From assembly GCA_949291545.1 (NCBI GenBank), contig CASEWB010000006.1:434001-498000 (forward strand): a DNA stretch of 64,000 nt, given 5' to 3'. The first letter of the stretch is position 1, and each line of letters begins with the position of its first letter. The notes below the pieces were generated by a model. That model did no database searches and was not told where the DNA came from. It saw nothing but the letters and a program-made list of their open reading frames with translations. The translations under genes and the position numbers were made by a program. This DNA comes from an uncultured bacterium. Lineage in GTDB: Bacteria; Elusimicrobiota; Elusimicrobia; Elusimicrobiales; Elusimicrobiaceae. Of this stretch, positions 1 to 8,493 are shown piece by piece.

Positions 1-103
1 AATGAGCGGCAAAATTGTCCGCACGACCAACATTACCCAGTCCGCCATCTGCGTGGAAGGTCTCTGGACCACGGTGGTAGCTGCGGCTGTGTTTGTTAAA
101 TAA
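1..103 (+). CDS. Pyruvoyl-dependent arginine decarboxylase, C-terminal end (partial)
   Basis: Only the last 33 codons are inside the window; the frame runs from base 2 to a TAA at 101-103. The visible peptide contains TQSAIC and ends in LWTTVVAAAVFVK, which resembles the C-terminus of pyruvoyl-dependent arginine decarboxylases, small self-cleaving enzymes that convert arginine to agmatine. The next gene, 14 bases downstream on the same strand, is an agmatinase-type enzyme that would use agmatine, so the context fits a two-gene arginine-to-putrescine operon. The autocleavage site and most of the protein lie outside the window. The call rests on a short tail plus context. Confidence 0.55.
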   Translation, partial: MSGKIVRTTNITQSAICVEGLWTTVVAAAVFVK

Positions 104-117
104 ACTCCGGTACCATT

Positions 118-1002
118 GTGAGCGATAACGTACAAACTGATAAGTTTATGGGGCTAGAGAGCAAATACAGCTCTCTGCCCCTTTGTAAATTCGTGGTCGT
201 GCCTGTGCCGTTTGAAAAAACGGTTTGCTACGGGCACGGTACCGCCAAAGGCCCCGCCGCCGTGATTGAAGCCTCCACCCAGATTGAGCTTTGGGACGAA
301 GAAACCAAAACCGAAACCTGGGAGCTTGGCATCAACACCCAGCCTGCCGTCAACTGCAAAGGGTCCACCAACACGGTTTTTAAAAATATCGATAAAACCG
401 TGCGTAACTTGATGCAGTACAAAGCCATTCCGTTTTACATTGGCGGTGAACACACCGTCACGCAGGCGTTGGCGCAGCCTTATATTGATAAATATAAAAA
501 TTTGAGCATTCTGCACTTTGATGCTCACGCCGATTTGCGCGAAACCTTTGAAGGCACGCCCAAAAGCCACGCGTGCGCGCTGTACCCGGCTTCCCGCCAA
601 GTACCGGTGGTGCAAGTGGGTATCCGCAGCGTAGCCAGCGAAGAAAAACAATACTGCAACGCGGGCAAAGTAACCACGTTTTTAATGCACGAAAACCGGG
701 ATATCAAAAAATTGATCCCGCAAGTGCTTAAAAAACTGACGGATACCGTGTACATCACCATTGATGTGGACGGCTTTGATCCGGCGGTTATTCCCGCTAC
801 GGGGACGCCGCAGCCTGGTGGATTTATGTGGTATGAAGCGCTGGATTTATTCCGCGAAGTCATTAAACATAAAAACATCGTGGCAGTGGACGTAGTGGAA
901 GCTTGCCAACGCAAGGCCGATACCATTACGGAATTTAACGTTTCTAAGTTAATTTACCGGCTGATGGGTTATCTGGCGCTGAAAGACCAAAAGAAAAAAT
1001 AA
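118..1002 (+). CDS. speB: Agmatinase / ureohydrolase (arginase family)
   Basis: This 294-residue protein belongs to the ureohydrolase superfamily, binuclear manganese enzymes that release urea from guanidino compounds. Metal-binding motifs are visible: GGEH at 109-112, FDAHADLR at 134-141 with His137, and DVDGFDP at 216-222. Agmatinase (agmatine to putrescine plus urea) is preferred over arginase because the preceding gene looks like an arginine decarboxylase. The start used is GTG at 118, with no clear ribosome binding site; an in-frame ATG at 148 would remove ten residues. A strong terminator follows directly, so this is the last gene of the polyamine operon. The fold is certain; the substrate is inferred from context. 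Confidence 0.85.
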   Translation: MSDNVQTDKFMGLESKYSSLPLCKFVVVPVPFEKTVCYGHGTAKGPAAVIEASTQIELWDEETKTETWELGINTQPAVNCKGSTNTVFKNIDKTVRNLMQYKAIPFYIGGEHTVTQALAQPYIDKYKNLSILHFDAHADLRETFEGTPKSHACALYPASRQVPVVQVGIRSVASEEKQYCNAGKVTTFLMHENRDIKKLIPQVLKKLTDTVYITIDVDGFDPAVIPATGTPQPGGFMWYEALDLFREVIKHKNIVAVDVVEACQRKADTITEFNVSKLIYRLMGYLALKDQKKK

Positions 1003-1009
1003 CTTTTCA

Positions 1010-1034
1010 CCCGCTCCTTAGGAGCGGGTTTTTT
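1010..1034 (+). terminator. Rho-independent terminator after speB
   Basis: The perfect stem CCCGCTCC / GGAGCGGG with loop TTA is followed by six T residues. It ends the arginine decarboxylase-agmatinase operon. Confidence 0.9.
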
Positions 1035-1091
1035 GTAGCTTTCCGCCCACTAATTCCGCCGCTCCGGCTTCGTACCCGGGGCGGTTTTTCT

Positions 1092-1119
1092 ATAAAAACC
1101 CCGCCGTTTACAGGCGGGG
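1092..1119 (-). terminator. Terminator for the minus-strand beta-barrel gene
   Basis: The stem CCCCGCC / GGCGGGG around GTTTACA reads on the minus strand into TTTTTATA. It lies just beyond the stop codon at 1141, in the right place to end transcription of the disrupted beta-barrel gene. Confidence 0.8.
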
Positions 1120-1140
1120 CATTGCAACCATAAAAGGCAA

Positions 1141-1863
1141 TTAAAACATATACGATAGTTTGAACATAGCCGTTATATAGTGTAGGTTTTCGCCGCCCAA
1201 GCCAGGGGCGAATTGGCCGTAGTCAAAACGAAAGCTTTGGTATCTTCCTTCCAGCCCCACAGCCACGCACCCGCCAAACGGTGCTCCAACCCAACCCCTA
1301 CATAGTAGGTAAACGAACGGCTGCTAGCAGACAGACGGTCCTCTGTATCCGTCGTCAACACCACCGCCCGTTTCCGCAAAACTGTTTTTGAGAGTGCTTT
1401 TTGCCCAGGCAATCCCCGCGCCCAAGGGAATGTAAACGCGCCATGCACTGCGTGGGTTCAACGTCAAACGGCCGGCAAACATTATGTTATGCACGTCCAT
1501 ATCCTGGTCCACTGTCGCTTTCATATGCTGTCCGCCGCCCCAGGCATGTAATTCGTCGGTAGCTCCATCAAAAAAATGGGCGTTATACTCCGCGCCAAAC
1601 GCCCAGTACGAGCGAATGGCATATAGATATTGCGCCCCGAAAGCTACGCTTTCATCTCCCCAACCCAAATCCTGCGTTTTGCCCAAGGATAAGCCGGTAT
1701 CATCGGTAAAATTCCACGGCAGATGGGTGTTGTTCGTCGCGCCGCCAGCCCCTACAAATACGGAAACCATTTGGTCGCCTTTTTGCAATCCTTGCGCCAA
1801 TGCAGGCACAGGGCACAGCCCAAGCAACCCCGCTACAACGGTGAGGGATATCCATTTTTTCAT
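1141..1863 (-). pseudogene. Outer-membrane beta-barrel protein, disrupted by two compensating frameshifts
   Basis: The gene starts at ATG 1863 behind a perfect AGGAGG and encodes a signal peptide ending PVPALA-Q. Frame 1 runs about 173 residues to near base 1341, then reaches a TAG at 1324-1326. Barrel-like sequence (RSFTYYVGVGLEHRLAG) continues in a second frame to about base 1270. It then returns to the first frame (VAVGLEGRYQSFRFDYGQFAP ... KLSYMF) and ends at TAA 1141-1143. The restored protein, about 240 residues, matches the layout of the barrel gene at 6053-6697, including V/LYIPxGxG and EGRY motifs and a terminal aromatic residue. One extra base near 1341 and one missing base in a G run near 1270 would explain it. 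A sequencing error and a true pseudogene are both possible. Confidence 0.75.
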
Positions 1864-1899
1864 ATATCCTCCTGAGGGAATGTTTTGCTGTTACAAATA

Positions 1900-1925
1900 A
1901 AGCCGTTCCCAACAGGGAACGGCTT
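1900..1925 (-). terminator. Terminator at the end of the serS/TPR operon
   Basis: An 11-base stem AAGCCGTTCCC with its complement around AACA lies between the TPR gene and the disrupted barrel gene. On the minus strand it is followed by TTATTTGT, a weak T tract. Confidence 0.7.
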
Positions 1926-1930
1926 TAAAA

Positions 1931-3124
1931 TTATAACGGCGGCAGCGGACCTACGTCCCCGCCGGACGGTACGGCATACGGCGTTTTTAACAGCTGTTTT
2001 ACAGCATTGTCAAAGCCCCATTTATCATGGAAAGACAGCACATACCTATACTGTTTAAGTGCTTTGTCCCGTTCCCCCAGCACGTCATACACTTGCCCCA
2101 GCCGGACTTCATTCCACACGCCCCAGCGGCTGGGCTCCTGGTTTTTGATGGCTTCGCGCCCTTGTTCAAACAGTACGCGGGCTTGGGCCCAATTGCCTTT
2201 TGCCATTTGCACGGTGCCCAAAGCAGTATAAGCGCGGGAAAGATAGATATCCTTGTAGAAGGGGTCTTTCCCAATCAGTTTTAAAAATTGTTCCGCCTGT
2301 GCAGATACTTCATCATAATTTCCGGTTTCGTACAAACAAATAATTTCCACATAGTGCATCAGCGGGTTTTTGGGGTATTTAGCGCGCAGCTGGCGGATAT
2401 ACTCCAAAGATTTTTGCGGATTATAGTATTTGCTGCCCCGCGTGTTTTGCACTTCGATTAAGATCAGCTTGGAGCTATCCCCCGTGAAGTGTGCTTTTTC
2501 ACGCGATAAATTCAGCTGGGCCACCCCCGCGTCCGGGTCGCCTTTAATGGCCACAATTTTAGCCAAAATCTTGATAACAGCCGGCAACGTGCCAGCATAA
2601 TACTGGTAAATGCCCAGCCCGAAATAGGCGTCGTAATAGGTGGGGTCCAATTCTAAAGCGGTTTCCAGGCTTTTAATGGCTTTGCGGCCGGAAAAATACG
2701 CCGTCACCCAGCTGCGGTTGCGCATACTAAACATCGCGCGCAAGCCATACAGCGCCCCAATGCCCATATAGGCGTTGGGGTCATCGGGGTTTTGCTTCAT
2801 CCAGCGTTTAATGCCGTCGATGGAGTCGTCCAAAATTTGCTCGAACACTTTGCGTTGGCGGTCGTCGCTGAGTTCGTATTCATACTCATAGCGGCTCCAC
2901 GCAATCATAGCATTGCCAAAGTGCGCAAAGGGATGGTCCGGATAATGGGCAAAAACCCACTCGATATTTTTTTGGGCGGTATCAAAATCCAAGCTGTACA
3001 CCCCGTTAATGCCTTCCGTGGCGTGTTGCATCACGTCCGGCGGGAGCGTCAGTTCGGCAGACAGAGGAAGCACCGCAGACAGCATCAACCAGCAAGCCGC
3101 CGCCAAACCAAACAGCCGTTTCAT
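1931..3124 (-). CDS. Exported TPR-repeat protein
   Basis: A 397-residue protein with an N-terminal signal peptide (cleavage likely after PLSA) and tetratricopeptide-like helical repeats through the rest. Repeat signatures include ALELDPTYYDAYFGLGIYQY and ALGTVQMAKGNWAQARVLFEQG. TPR arrays mediate protein-protein contacts, so a periplasmic or surface scaffold role is plausible, but no catalytic domain is visible. The start codon shares its A with the serS stop codon (TAATG), so translation is probably coupled to serS. It is the last gene of a four-gene minus-strand operon and a terminator follows. The specific function is unknown. Confidence 0.8.
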   Translation of the reverse strand: MKRLFGLAAACWLMLSAVLPLSAELTLPPDVMQHATEGINGVYSLDFDTAQKNIEWVFAHYPDHPFAHFGNAMIAWSRYEYEYELSDDRQRKVFEQILDDSIDGIKRWMKQNPDDPNAYMGIGALYGLRAMFSMRNRSWVTAYFSGRKAIKSLETALELDPTYYDAYFGLGIYQYYAGTLPAVIKILAKIVAIKGDPDAGVAQLNLSREKAHFTGDSSKLILIEVQNTRGSKYYNPQKSLEYIRQLRAKYPKNPLMHYVEIICLYETGNYDEVSAQAEQFLKLIGKDPFYKDIYLSRAYTALGTVQMAKGNWAQARVLFEQGREAIKNQEPSRWGVWNEVRLGQVYDVLGERDKALKQYRYVLSFHDKWGFDNAVKQLLKTPYAVPSGGDVGPLPPL

Positions 3125-4413
3125 TATTTTTTGGCCTCAATTTTGTCTTTGCCAAAATACGGGCGCAGCGCCTGCGGAATTACCACGGAGCCGTCCGCTT
3201 GCTGGAAGTTTTCCAAAATGGCGGCAAAAGTACGGCCTACGGCCAAACCACTGCCGTTTAAGGTATGCACATATTCCAGCTTGCCTTGCGCATTTTTGTA
3301 GCGCAGGCCCATACGGCGGGCTTGGAAGTCCAAACAGTTGGAGCAGGAAGAAATTTCGCGGAAGCGGTTTTCGCTCGGCATCCATACTTCGATATCATAC
3401 GTCTTGGCCGACGAAAAACCAATGTCCCCGCTGCACAGTTCCACCACATGGTACGGGATACCCAGCTCTTTCAAAATTTCCTGCGCATCGGAAACCATAA
3501 TTTCCAACATCTGGTAAGAATGTTCCGGCTTGGAAAGCATCACCAGTTCCACTTTATCAAACTGGTGGTTGCGGATTAAGCCGCGGGTATCTTTGCCATA
3601 CGTGCCCGATTCCTTGCGGAAGCACGGCGAATAGGCCGTGAGTTTAATGGGCAGTTCCGCTTCCGGGATGACGCGAATGCGGTTCAGGTTCGTCAGCGGA
3701 ATTTCGGCGGTGGAAATCAAAAATTGTTTCGGTTCGCCCACCAATTCGTACATATCTTCGCGGAATTTGGGGAGCTGGCCGGTGCCAATTAAAATATCCT
3801 CGTTCACAATCACCGGGGGCAGCACTTCCGTGTAGCCTTTTTTGGCGTGCATATCGAGCATAAACGAAATAATGGCACGTTCCAAGCGGGCGCCGTCGCC
3901 TTTAAACAAGGCAAACCGGCTGCCGGACAGCGCGGCGGCGGCTTCAAAATCCAAAATACCCAATTTTTCGCCGATGGCTTGGTGGTCCAAGGGTTTAAAA
4001 TCAAATTTCGGAAGCGGCGTAGTGCAGGGCAAGTATTCCGGGTTGTCCGCGTCCGACACGCCCACGGGGATATGTTCGTTAGGCATATTGGGAATGCTTA
4101 ACAGCAAATCGTTGATTTCTTTTTTCATTGGCTCGAGCTCGGCTTCTTTTACGGCCATTTCTTCTTTAATCTTGCCGACTTGCGCCATCGCTTCTTTGGC
4201 GGCTTCGTCGCCCTGTTCCTTTTTTATTTTGCCAATGGATTTAGACATCTCGTTGCGTTTGGCGCGCAGTTCTTCCACCCGGGCCAAAACAGTTTTATAG
4301 GCGGTATATTTTTCCAGCACGCCGTCTATTTGGGCGGCCAATTCCGGTTTGCGCAAAGAAAGCCGTTTTTTCACTTCTTCAGGATTTGCAACGATATATT
4401 TAATGTCTAACAT
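3124..4413 (-). CDS. serS: Seryl-tRNA synthetase
   Basis: A 429-residue class II aminoacyl-tRNA synthetase that charges tRNA-Ser with serine. The N-terminal 110 residues form the tRNA-binding coiled coil, rich in Lys and Glu. Class II motif 2 is seen in SPCFRKESGTYGKDTRGLIR and motif 3 in GSGLAVGRTFAAILEN. Length and order match bacterial SerS. A GAGG ribosome binding site precedes ATG at 4413. It sits between a small membrane protein gene (11-base gap) and a TPR gene whose start overlaps its stop. Nothing is unusual in the protein itself. Confidence 0.97.
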   Translation of the reverse strand: MLDIKYIVANPEEVKKRLSLRKPELAAQIDGVLEKYTAYKTVLARVEELRAKRNEMSKSIGKIKKEQGDEAAKEAMAQVGKIKEEMAVKEAELEPMKKEINDLLLSIPNMPNEHIPVGVSDADNPEYLPCTTPLPKFDFKPLDHQAIGEKLGILDFEAAAALSGSRFALFKGDGARLERAIISFMLDMHAKKGYTEVLPPVIVNEDILIGTGQLPKFREDMYELVGEPKQFLISTAEIPLTNLNRIRVIPEAELPIKLTAYSPCFRKESGTYGKDTRGLIRNHQFDKVELVMLSKPEHSYQMLEIMVSDAQEILKELGIPYHVVELCSGDIGFSSAKTYDIEVWMPSENRFREISSCSNCLDFQARRMGLRYKNAQGKLEYVHTLNGSGLAVGRTFAAILENFQQADGSVVIPQALRPYFGKDKIEAKK

Positions 4414-4424
4414 AGAAACCTCGG

Positions 4425-4673
4425 TTATTTGTTTTCTAAATCAATTAAATAAGGCTCCGGGAACAAATGCCGGTACGGCTTTAACGTAGCAACGGCATAC
4501 TCCATACCGTACGACGTCAACAGCCGCAGGCTGACCGGCGCTACTGCGCTCTGCCCGGCCACCAATGCCCCCACCGACAGCGCCAACAAAATAAATAACG
4601 TTTTTACTAGCATAAAAAACGCTTTAAATAGCACCGCGGCAGATTGTTCGGCAAAGGAAGTGCGGGGATACAT
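4425..4673 (-). CDS. Small single-span membrane protein of unknown function
   Basis: An 82-residue protein if ATG 4673 is used. That ATG overlaps the stop codon of the upstream lipoprotein gene (TAATG), the coupling arrangement seen repeatedly in this window, so the longer upstream-extended frame is rejected. One hydrophobic segment (FMLVKTLFILLALSVGALVAG, about residues 19-39) could be a membrane anchor or a late signal sequence. The remaining 40 residues show no motif I recognise. Its position between a CsgG-like lipoprotein and serS suggests co-transcription, not function. Confidence 0.6.
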   Translation of the reverse strand: MYPRTSFAEQSAAVLFKAFFMLVKTLFILLALSVGALVAGQSAVAPVSLRLLTSYGMEYAVATLKPYRHLFPEPYLIDLENK

Positions 4674-5353
4674 TATTTTTTTTCCTGGAGCTTTGCTAAT
4701 TCTTTTGTAAAACTTTTTACGAGCGCCCGGGCGATGTAATCCGCCGCGTCCAGCGCGCTGGAGGAGGACGCTTCGTCCGACCCAATCCAAACGATTTCGG
4801 CCGTTTCCACGTCGACCAATTTGGCAATAATACCCACTTGGGCATTAATTGTATACTGCGTCGGGCGGACGTCGGTAGAGTGCGAATACTGCGTGCCCAC
4901 TTTGCGGGAATACCCCACATAAGTGCCGTCCGGCATTTGCATTACGTCTTGCGTATACACCGGGCGGGACTCCGTGCGGCGGGTGGCGGTCATAGTCAGT
5001 TCCGTGCGGGCTGGCGTGTAAGAACTCACCTCGCCAATCAGCAGCACGTCCACCCCTAAAATCCGGCCGATTTCCCGCGTCGTCTCCGGCGATAAATAGC
5101 CCGATACCGCAATATTATGCTCTTTTAAAACACTTTCCAATTGGGCGCGTTCCACCACTTTATATCCAGCATCAATTAGATATTTGGCAAACAAGTTTTC
5201 CGCCCCTTGCATAGCCGGCCAAGAGTTGGAAAACCCCATCACGCCGATGCGGTTCATTTGGTCAAAATCATATGTCTGGCTGATAACCGTTTTAGGGGTG
5301 CAGCCCCAAAAACTAAGCAGGCATACCAGCGCCAAAAGGACGAATTTTCTCAT
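4673..5353 (-). CDS. CsgG/LpoB-like lipoprotein
   Basis: A 226-residue protein starting MRKFVLLALVCLLSFWGC. The Cys after a short hydrophobic stretch suggests a lipoprotein, although the residues before it (FWG) are not a textbook lipobox. The body resembles the CsgG/LpoB superfamily: IGVMGFSN near the start, GYKVVERAQLESVLKEH, and ILGVDVLLIGEVSSY. Such proteins are outer-membrane export pores or periplasmic activators of cell-wall synthases. No curli genes are nearby, so an envelope role of unknown kind is the safest reading. ATG 5353 is chosen over an upstream extension because it starts the signal sequence and lies 6 bases from a TATAAT box. It heads the operon with the small protein, serS and the TPR gene. 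Confidence 0.7.
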   Translation of the reverse strand: MRKFVLLALVCLLSFWGCTPKTVISQTYDFDQMNRIGVMGFSNSWPAMQGAENLFAKYLIDAGYKVVERAQLESVLKEHNIAVSGYLSPETTREIGRILGVDVLLIGEVSSYTPARTELTMTATRRTESRPVYTQDVMQMPDGTYVGYSRKVGTQYSHSTDVRPTQYTINAQVGIIAKLVDVETAEIVWIGSDEASSSSALDAADYIARALVKSFTKELAKLQEKK

Positions 5354-5359
5354 ACGATA

Positions 5360-5365
5360 ATTATA
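5360..5365 (-). promoter_or_regulatory. -10 box of the lipoprotein gene, possibly leaderless
   Basis: TATAAT on the minus strand ends six bases before ATG 5353. A start site about seven bases downstream of the box would fall on the A of ATG, implying a leaderless mRNA. No clear -35 box is seen. Confidence 0.5.
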
Positions 5366-5392
5366 TAATTTTTGGGCCGGGAAAAATAAAAG

Positions 5393-5398
5393 TATAAT
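5393..5398 (+). promoter_or_regulatory. -10 box of kdsC
   Basis: TATAAT lies nine bases before ATG 5408 with no Shine-Dalgarno sequence between them. The transcript leader would be at most about three bases. Confidence 0.5.
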
Positions 5399-5407
5399 AA
5401 AGAAAAT

Positions 5408-6010
5408 ATGACTACTGTACAACTCAATCCGCTTTTTATCCAAAAAGCGCGCCAAATTAAATTGCTGCTGACGGATGTGGACGGCGTAATGACCGACGGC
5501 ACCTTAAGCTTTTTTACCGATGCGCAGGGCGTAACGCGGGAAATCAAAAATTTTGAATCCTTGGACGGAATGGGCCTTTTGTATTTGGCCTATTGCGGCC
5601 TGCAAACGGGCATTGTGTCCAAAGGAGCCAGCAACACGCTGGAATTTTGGGCCAAAGAGTTGGGAATGCGTTACTTGTTTTACAATATGCCGGTAAAACA
5701 CCGCGTGTTGGATTGGCTGCTGCAAAAATACCAGCTCGTCCCGGAGGAAATTGCTTTTATCGGGGACGATTTAATCGACTTGGGGCTCTTGCAGCGCGTA
5801 GGCCTGCCGCTGGCAGTAGCCAACAGCGTGCCCGAAGCCAAAGCCGCCGCCTTATACATTTCCTCCCGCCGCGGAGGCCAAGCCGCCGTGCGCGACATTG
5901 CCGAGCAAATTTTGCGTGCGCGCGGCCAGTGGGACCGCGTAGTAGCCGACAATGCTTCCGGTGCGTTCCAAAACCCGCAGCACGAGCTTTGTATTGTAAA
6001 AGGATTGTAA
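5408..6010 (+). CDS. kdsC: 3-deoxy-D-manno-octulosonate 8-phosphate phosphatase
   Basis: A 200-residue HAD-superfamily phosphatase of the KdsC type, which removes phosphate from Kdo-8-phosphate in the synthesis of the inner-core sugar of lipopolysaccharide. The nucleophile motif LLTDVDGVMTDG (Asp23, Asp25) and the later IGDDLIDLGLL motif are both present, and the protein is cap-less as expected for this family. About 25 extra C-terminal residues follow the usual end. It is divergently arranged with the lipoprotein gene across 54 bases holding both -10 boxes. With the hldD-like gene at 31251, it supports a lipopolysaccharide-bearing outer membrane. Confidence 0.9.
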   Translation: MTTVQLNPLFIQKARQIKLLLTDVDGVMTDGTLSFFTDAQGVTREIKNFESLDGMGLLYLAYCGLQTGIVSKGASNTLEFWAKELGMRYLFYNMPVKHRVLDWLLQKYQLVPEEIAFIGDDLIDLGLLQRVGLPLAVANSVPEAKAAALYISSRRGGQAAVRDIAEQILRARGQWDRVVADNASGAFQNPQHELCIVKGL

Positions 6011-6052
6011 AATTTTTACAATATATTGAATCTTTAGCACCAAAGGAGCCTT

Positions 6053-6697
6053 ATGAAAAAATTACTTTTGCTGTGCGCGTTGTTTCTTTCCGTGCCGGCC
6101 GTAGCCGAAGAATACTACGACTACTACGGTTTGCAGGAATACGGCCTGCGCAAAAACACTACCCGCGGGGAATTTTACGGCGGGATGACCTTGCCGCAGG
6201 ATGACTGGGTGCATAACGGCCAACCGGTCGACTTAGGCGGCACGGGCTGGACCGTAGGCTTGGGCTTTACCCGCAATATCTCCCGCTATTTTGCCTTAGG
6301 GCTGGACGGAAACTATGCCCAAATGGGAGACGGCGACACGTTTACCGCCAACGGGCAAGATGCCTACTACCGCACCGGCATTGCTACCGGGTTGGTAACC
6401 GGACGCGTAAACTTCTTCCCGGACGAATCCACCCGCCTCTATATCCCGTTTGGTATGGGGGTTGGCCATATGTTCGCCCGCCAAAAAAATGATGACGGTT
6501 CCCACCTGACCACCAACAGCACCGACTTGGCTTGGATGTTGGGCTTAGGGCTGGAATTTGATATCGACGAAACGGTGATCTTCGGCGTAGAAGGGCGCTA
6601 TAACCTGATTGAAGCCGACGGCGAATTTAAAGACGCTTTCGGTCAAAGCCGCTATCATTATTTGTCGGTTATGCTTAAAATCGGTACGCGTTTTTAA
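6053..6697 (+). CDS. Outer-membrane beta-barrel protein
   Basis: A 214-residue protein with a signal peptide (MKKLLLLCALFLSVPAVA) followed by alternating polar and aromatic strands typical of small OmpA/OmpW-like barrels, ending in a C-terminal phenylalanine (KIGTRF). Strand-like segments include FYGGMTLPQDDW, GWTVGLGFTRNISRYFALGLDGNY and FGVEGRYNLIE. AAGGAG precedes the ATG at good spacing. It is related in layout to the disrupted gene at 1141-1863. No function beyond an outer-membrane location can be assigned. Confidence 0.8.
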   Translation: MKKLLLLCALFLSVPAVAEEYYDYYGLQEYGLRKNTTRGEFYGGMTLPQDDWVHNGQPVDLGGTGWTVGLGFTRNISRYFALGLDGNYAQMGDGDTFTANGQDAYYRTGIATGLVTGRVNFFPDESTRLYIPFGMGVGHMFARQKNDDGSHLTTNSTDLAWMLGLGLEFDIDETVIFGVEGRYNLIEADGEFKDAFGQSRYHYLSVMLKIGTRF

Positions 6698-6715
6698 GCG
6701 TTGTGTATTTTAAAA

Positions 6716-6746
6716 CCCACCGCCCCACAGAGGCGGCGGGTTTTTT
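6716..6746 (+). terminator. Terminator after the beta-barrel gene
   Basis: The stem CCCaCCGCC / GGCGGcGGG with one mismatch is followed by six T residues. Confidence 0.85.
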
Positions 6747-6794
6747 ATAACCCAAAAACTATTTATAAAACACCCAAAAAGGATGTAATAAATT

Positions 6795-7847
6795 ATGGAG
6801 CAACAACTCTCCGCAGCCGCTATGACGCTGCTTTCGCTGATTGTACTGGCGGCACTGACGCTGCCATTTTTAATTCACAAAGTGGAAGAAGAATTAGAGA
6901 TTTTTCTTTTGGTTTGTGGGCTGTGCGCGGTAACCATTTCGGGCGCTTGGAATGGACATTTGGTGGCGGAAGCCCTCAAAGAACCCATTGCCATTACGGC
7001 CGCCGTATTGGTGTTGGGCGTATTGTTCAAACATTTTGGACATTGGACGGCCCACGCCGTGCACGCCTTGGAAAATAAAACCGGCCCCAAAACGCTGCTT
7101 TTTTTAACTGTCTTGGTAATCGGGCTGTTCTCCAGCGTGCTCACCGCGATTATTGCCGCACTCATTACGGCGGAAATTATTAAACTGCTGCAACTGCCTT
7201 CCCGCGATAAAACGCGCTTGGCCGTATACGCGTGTTTTGCCATTGGTTTTGGCGCTATTTTAACCCCGATTGGCGAACCGCTGTCCACAATTGTCATTGC
7301 CAAATTAAAAGGCGAACCGTACCAAGCGGATTTCTTTTTCCTGCTGCGCCTGATGGGCGTGTGGATTGTGCCGGCGCTGGTGTTGTTCAGCGCGCTGGCG
7401 GCACGCTTGGGCACCCACACACTGACGGAAAAACCGGCCGGCCAAATGGAAGCGGAACCCTATAAACAAATTTGGCTGCGTGCCGGCAAAGTGTATATGT
7501 TTGTGGCGGCGCTTATTTTGCTGGGGGAAGGGTTAAAACCCTTGGCCGCACGGACGATTACGCATTTGTCCAAATACGCCTTGTATTGGATTAACTCCCT
7601 TTCGGCCGTATTGGACAATGCCACGCTGGCCAGCATTGAAATTATGCCCTCCCTGCCGAAAGAAACGCTGGTGTTTTTGCTCACGTCGCTTATTTTGGCG
7701 GGCGGATTATTAATCCCTGGGAATATCCCGAATATTATCTGTGCGTCTAAGCTGGGCATCAAAAGCCGCGAATGGGCCCGCACCGCACTGCCGGTGGGGC
7801 TGGCGCTGATGGTGGTTTACTTTATCTTGCTGTCTATTGTATTATAG
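6795..7847 (+). CDS. DUF1646-type putative cation antiporter
   Basis: A 350-residue polytopic membrane protein with about ten hydrophobic segments. Sequences such as LDNATLASIEIMPS and GGLLIPGNIPNIICASKLG match the DUF1646 family, a branch of the ion transporter superfamily presumed to exchange sodium or other cations for protons. No transport activity is established for the family as far as I know. An AGGA lies eleven bases before ATG 6795. The next gene, an MgtC-like protein, starts four bases after its stop, so the two are probably co-transcribed and may both concern ion balance. Confidence 0.75.
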   Translation: MEQQLSAAAMTLLSLIVLAALTLPFLIHKVEEELEIFLLVCGLCAVTISGAWNGHLVAEALKEPIAITAAVLVLGVLFKHFGHWTAHAVHALENKTGPKTLLFLTVLVIGLFSSVLTAIIAALITAEIIKLLQLPSRDKTRLAVYACFAIGFGAILTPIGEPLSTIVIAKLKGEPYQADFFFLLRLMGVWIVPALVLFSALAARLGTHTLTEKPAGQMEAEPYKQIWLRAGKVYMFVAALILLGEGLKPLAARTITHLSKYALYWINSLSAVLDNATLASIEIMPSLPKETLVFLLTSLILAGGLLIPGNIPNIICASKLGIKSREWARTALPVGLALMVVYFILLSIVL

Positions 7848-7851
7848 AGTT

Positions 7852-8481
7852 ATGGACGACATCTTGATTAAAATTTTTCTGGCGTTGGTACTGGGCGGAG
7901 CCCTAGGGCTGGAACGCCAATACCACGATAAGCCGGCCGGTTTCGCCACCAACTGCTTAATCTGCTTGGGGGCTATGCTGTTTACCGTATTGTCCGAATT
8001 TATGAGCCTGCAAGGGGGCGACCCGGGCCGGATTGCGGCGCAAGTCGTTACCGGTGTGGGGTTTATCGGTGCGGGGTCTATCCTGCGTGACGGAAACAAA
8101 ATATCCGGTTTGACCACTGCCGCCGGCGTATGGTTGGTGGCGGCAATTGGTATGGCGGTAGGCTATGGCCAGTATTTTTGGGCTTCCCTGTGTGCGGCCG
8201 CAATTTTGGTAGTGCAGCTGGGCGTACGCAAGACGTTGACGCTTATGGAATTTGTCAAACGCTATGACACGTTTTACCTTACTTGCGAACCTAACTGGCA
8301 AGTCGTCAACAAAATTATCAAACAAATTGAAGCCCAAAATGTTACGATTTTAAAAAGCGAAGTTTCCAAACAAGACAATCGCTTCCACGTTAGTTTGGTG
8401 GCTACGTTTACTGGGCACGACTTCCAAAATATCACTCGAGAACTTTTGGAAATGCCGGAAGTATACAGCTTGTTTAAATAA
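7852..8481 (+). CDS. MgtC/SapB-family membrane protein
   Basis: A 209-residue protein with four or five N-terminal transmembrane segments and a soluble C-terminal domain of about 75 residues. Family hallmarks include GGALGLERQYHDKPAGFATN near the start and VTGVGFIGAGSILRDG, followed by GLTTAAGVWLVAAIGMAVGYG. MgtC proteins influence magnesium and phosphate homeostasis and bind the ATP synthase in some bacteria. The soluble tail (TFYLTCEPNWQVVNKIIKQIE) looks ACT-like. ATG 7852 is used; an upstream TTG at 7837 overlaps the previous gene. Confidence 0.85.
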   Translation: MDDILIKIFLALVLGGALGLERQYHDKPAGFATNCLICLGAMLFTVLSEFMSLQGGDPGRIAAQVVTGVGFIGAGSILRDGNKISGLTTAAGVWLVAAIGMAVGYGQYFWASLCAAAILVVQLGVRKTLTLMEFVKRYDTFYLTCEPNWQVVNKIIKQIEAQNVTILKSEVSKQDNRFHVSLVATFTGHDFQNITRELLEMPEVYSLFK

Positions 8482-8493
8482 CAGGAGTTACGC

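Noticed and set aside
1173..1448. Independent 91-residue minus-strand gene
   Set aside because: Only its middle part is barrel-like, and it fills the gap between two frames of the disrupted beta-barrel gene; its ends are out-of-frame sequence.
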